Assembly (NCBI GenBank): GCA_903821605.1
Contig: CAIJLZ010000017.1
Coordinates: forward strand, 62,001-126,000
DNA length: 64,000 nucleotides
Direction of reading: 5' to 3'
Source: an uncultured Sphingomonadales bacterium
GTDB lineage: Bacteria; Pseudomonadota; Alphaproteobacteria; Sphingomonadales; Sphingomonadaceae
Part shown: piece by piece, positions 63,269 to 64,000 of the stretch
Position numbering within the stretch: the stretch's first letter is position 1
Layout of the letters: the number at the start of each line of letters is the position of its first letter
Notes under the pieces: model-generated
The model's database searches: none
The model's input: the letters and a program-made list of their open reading frames with translations, nothing else
Told to the model about the DNA's origin: nothing
Made by a program: the position numbers and the translations under genes

Positions 63269-64000
63269 TCAGCTGTTGATATAATCGGGGATCGGCAGCC
63301 GGTCGACGAACACATCGTCAAAGGCTTCGGTCACGTCGGGATAGGGGCTCTGCCGCGCAAATTCGAGCGCATCGGCGACTTCTGTCACCACTTCCTGCTC
63401 AATGGCATCGAGCGTAGCGGCCTCGACACCCTGGGCGATCAGCTTGGCACGATAGAGGGTGATCGGGTCGCGCTGGCGCCATTCGTCCAGCTCGCTGCCC
63501 CGGTCCAGCAGGATGCGGCCCATGTTCACGGCATGCTCGCCGTAACGATAGGTCTTGGTCTCGACCAAGGTCGGGCCACCGCCGGTCCGCGCCCGCAGCA
63601 CGGCATCAGCGACCACGGCTTCGACCGCATCGACATCCTGCCCATCGACGATGACGGCGGGCATGCCATAGGCCTTGGCGCGTTCGGCGACATCCTTGAC
63701 GGGCACGGTGACAGACGCGGGCGTCGATACCGCATAGCCGTTGTTCTCACAGACGAACACGACCGGCAACTTCCAGATCGCGGCGAGGTTCATGCCTTCG
63801 TGAAAGGCGCCCTCATTGGTTGCGCCATCGCCGAAGAAGCACAAGGTAACACGATCCACGCCTTGCAGCTTGGACCCAAGCGCCGCACCGGCGGCAACCG
63901 GAACGCCCGAGCCGACGATGCTGGTTTCACCCAGGCTGCCGACCGAAAAATCGGACAGGTGCATTGATCCGCCCTTGCCCTTGCACACGCCGGTCGCCTT
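63269..64000 (-). CDS. 2-oxoacid dehydrogenase E1 alpha subunit (5' end outside window)
   Basis: The visible C-terminal 243 codons remain open to the window edge. They contain ATGVCKGKGGSMH and the TPP motif FFGDGATNEGAFHEGMNLAAIWKLPVVFVCENNGYA. Known E1 alpha proteins are about 325-400 residues, so about a quarter to a third is missing. First visible gene of the E1 alpha-E1 beta-lipoyl operon. Confidence 0.88.
   Translation of the reverse strand, partial: KATGVCKGKGGSMHLSDFSVGSLGETSIVGSGVPVAAGAALGSKLQGVDRVTLCFFGDGATNEGAFHEGMNLAAIWKLPVVFVCENNGYAVSTPASVTVPVKDVAERAKAYGMPAVIVDGQDVDAVEAVVADAVLRARTGGGPTLVETKTYRYGEHAVNMGRILLDRGSELDEWRQRDPITLYRAKLIAQGVEAATLDAIEQEVVTEVADALEFARQSPYPDVTEAFDDVFVDRLPIPDYINS

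Overview
The window is GC-rich proteobacterial DNA, most likely from an alphaproteobacterium of the Sphingomonadaceae. The pointers are a TonB-dependent receptor with a sphingomonad-style plug start, a TPR-sulfotransferase beside it, a phasin, several Rieske oxygenases, two PQQ dehydrogenases and an RPA-type replication initiator behind parAB. The family is inferred from gene content, not from a marker gene. The first and last genes run off the window.

Layout. 1-4.5 kb (+): acyl-CoA catabolism (HMG-CoA lyase-like end, class III CoA-transferase, isochorismatase-fold hydrolase, acyl-CoA dehydrogenase). 4.5-14.7 kb: a reactive-sulfur module. It has two YeeE/YedE-like membrane proteins, two SqrR/BigR-like ArsR repressors, sulfide:quinone oxidoreductase, DUF2892 protein, thioredoxin 2, AhpD-like protein and rhodanese. 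A complete RND pump is also present, with its TolC gene on the opposite strand from the adaptor and permease. 14.8-20.5 kb: phasin, membrane PQQ dehydrogenase, tRNA-Asp, quinohaemoprotein alcohol dehydrogenase. 20.8-26.9 kb (+): TetR, YegD-like Hsp70, GreA/B-like protein, two tandem Rieske alpha subunits, VOC protein. 26.9-31.6 kb (-): an emrA-emrB-tolC-tetR drug efflux operon.

31.8-37.9 kb is a replication and partition locus: parA-parB-rep on the minus strand, followed by about 1.5 kb of non-coding DNA with eight scattered copies of a 15-bp repeat, DnaA-box-like sites, a G-run and an AT-rich stretch. The window therefore probably comes from a secondary replicon; the tRNA gene hints at a chromid or megaplasmid.

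39.2-51.2 kb is the most interesting part. A 2-oxoacid:ferredoxin oxidoreductase operon (GltD-like Fe-S flavoprotein, KorA, KorB) lies next to an Lrp/AsnC regulator. That regulator is divergent from a tightly packed kamA-kdd-kamD-kamE-kal-kce operon, the enzyme set of clostridial and fusobacterial lysine fermentation. Key catalytic residues of KamA, KamE and Kce are all visible at the expected spacing. Together they would convert lysine to acetoacetate and crotonyl-CoA.

51.2-64 kb holds a TPR-sulfotransferase, a TonB receptor, an APC-family amino-acid permease and a translationally coupled M20 peptidase-Rieske oxygenase-FAD oxidoreductase operon. It ends with a TetR regulator and part of a 2-oxoacid dehydrogenase operon (E1 alpha, E1 beta and a minimal lipoyl protein). 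This looks like an uptake and catabolism island for amino-acid- or peptide-derived substrates.
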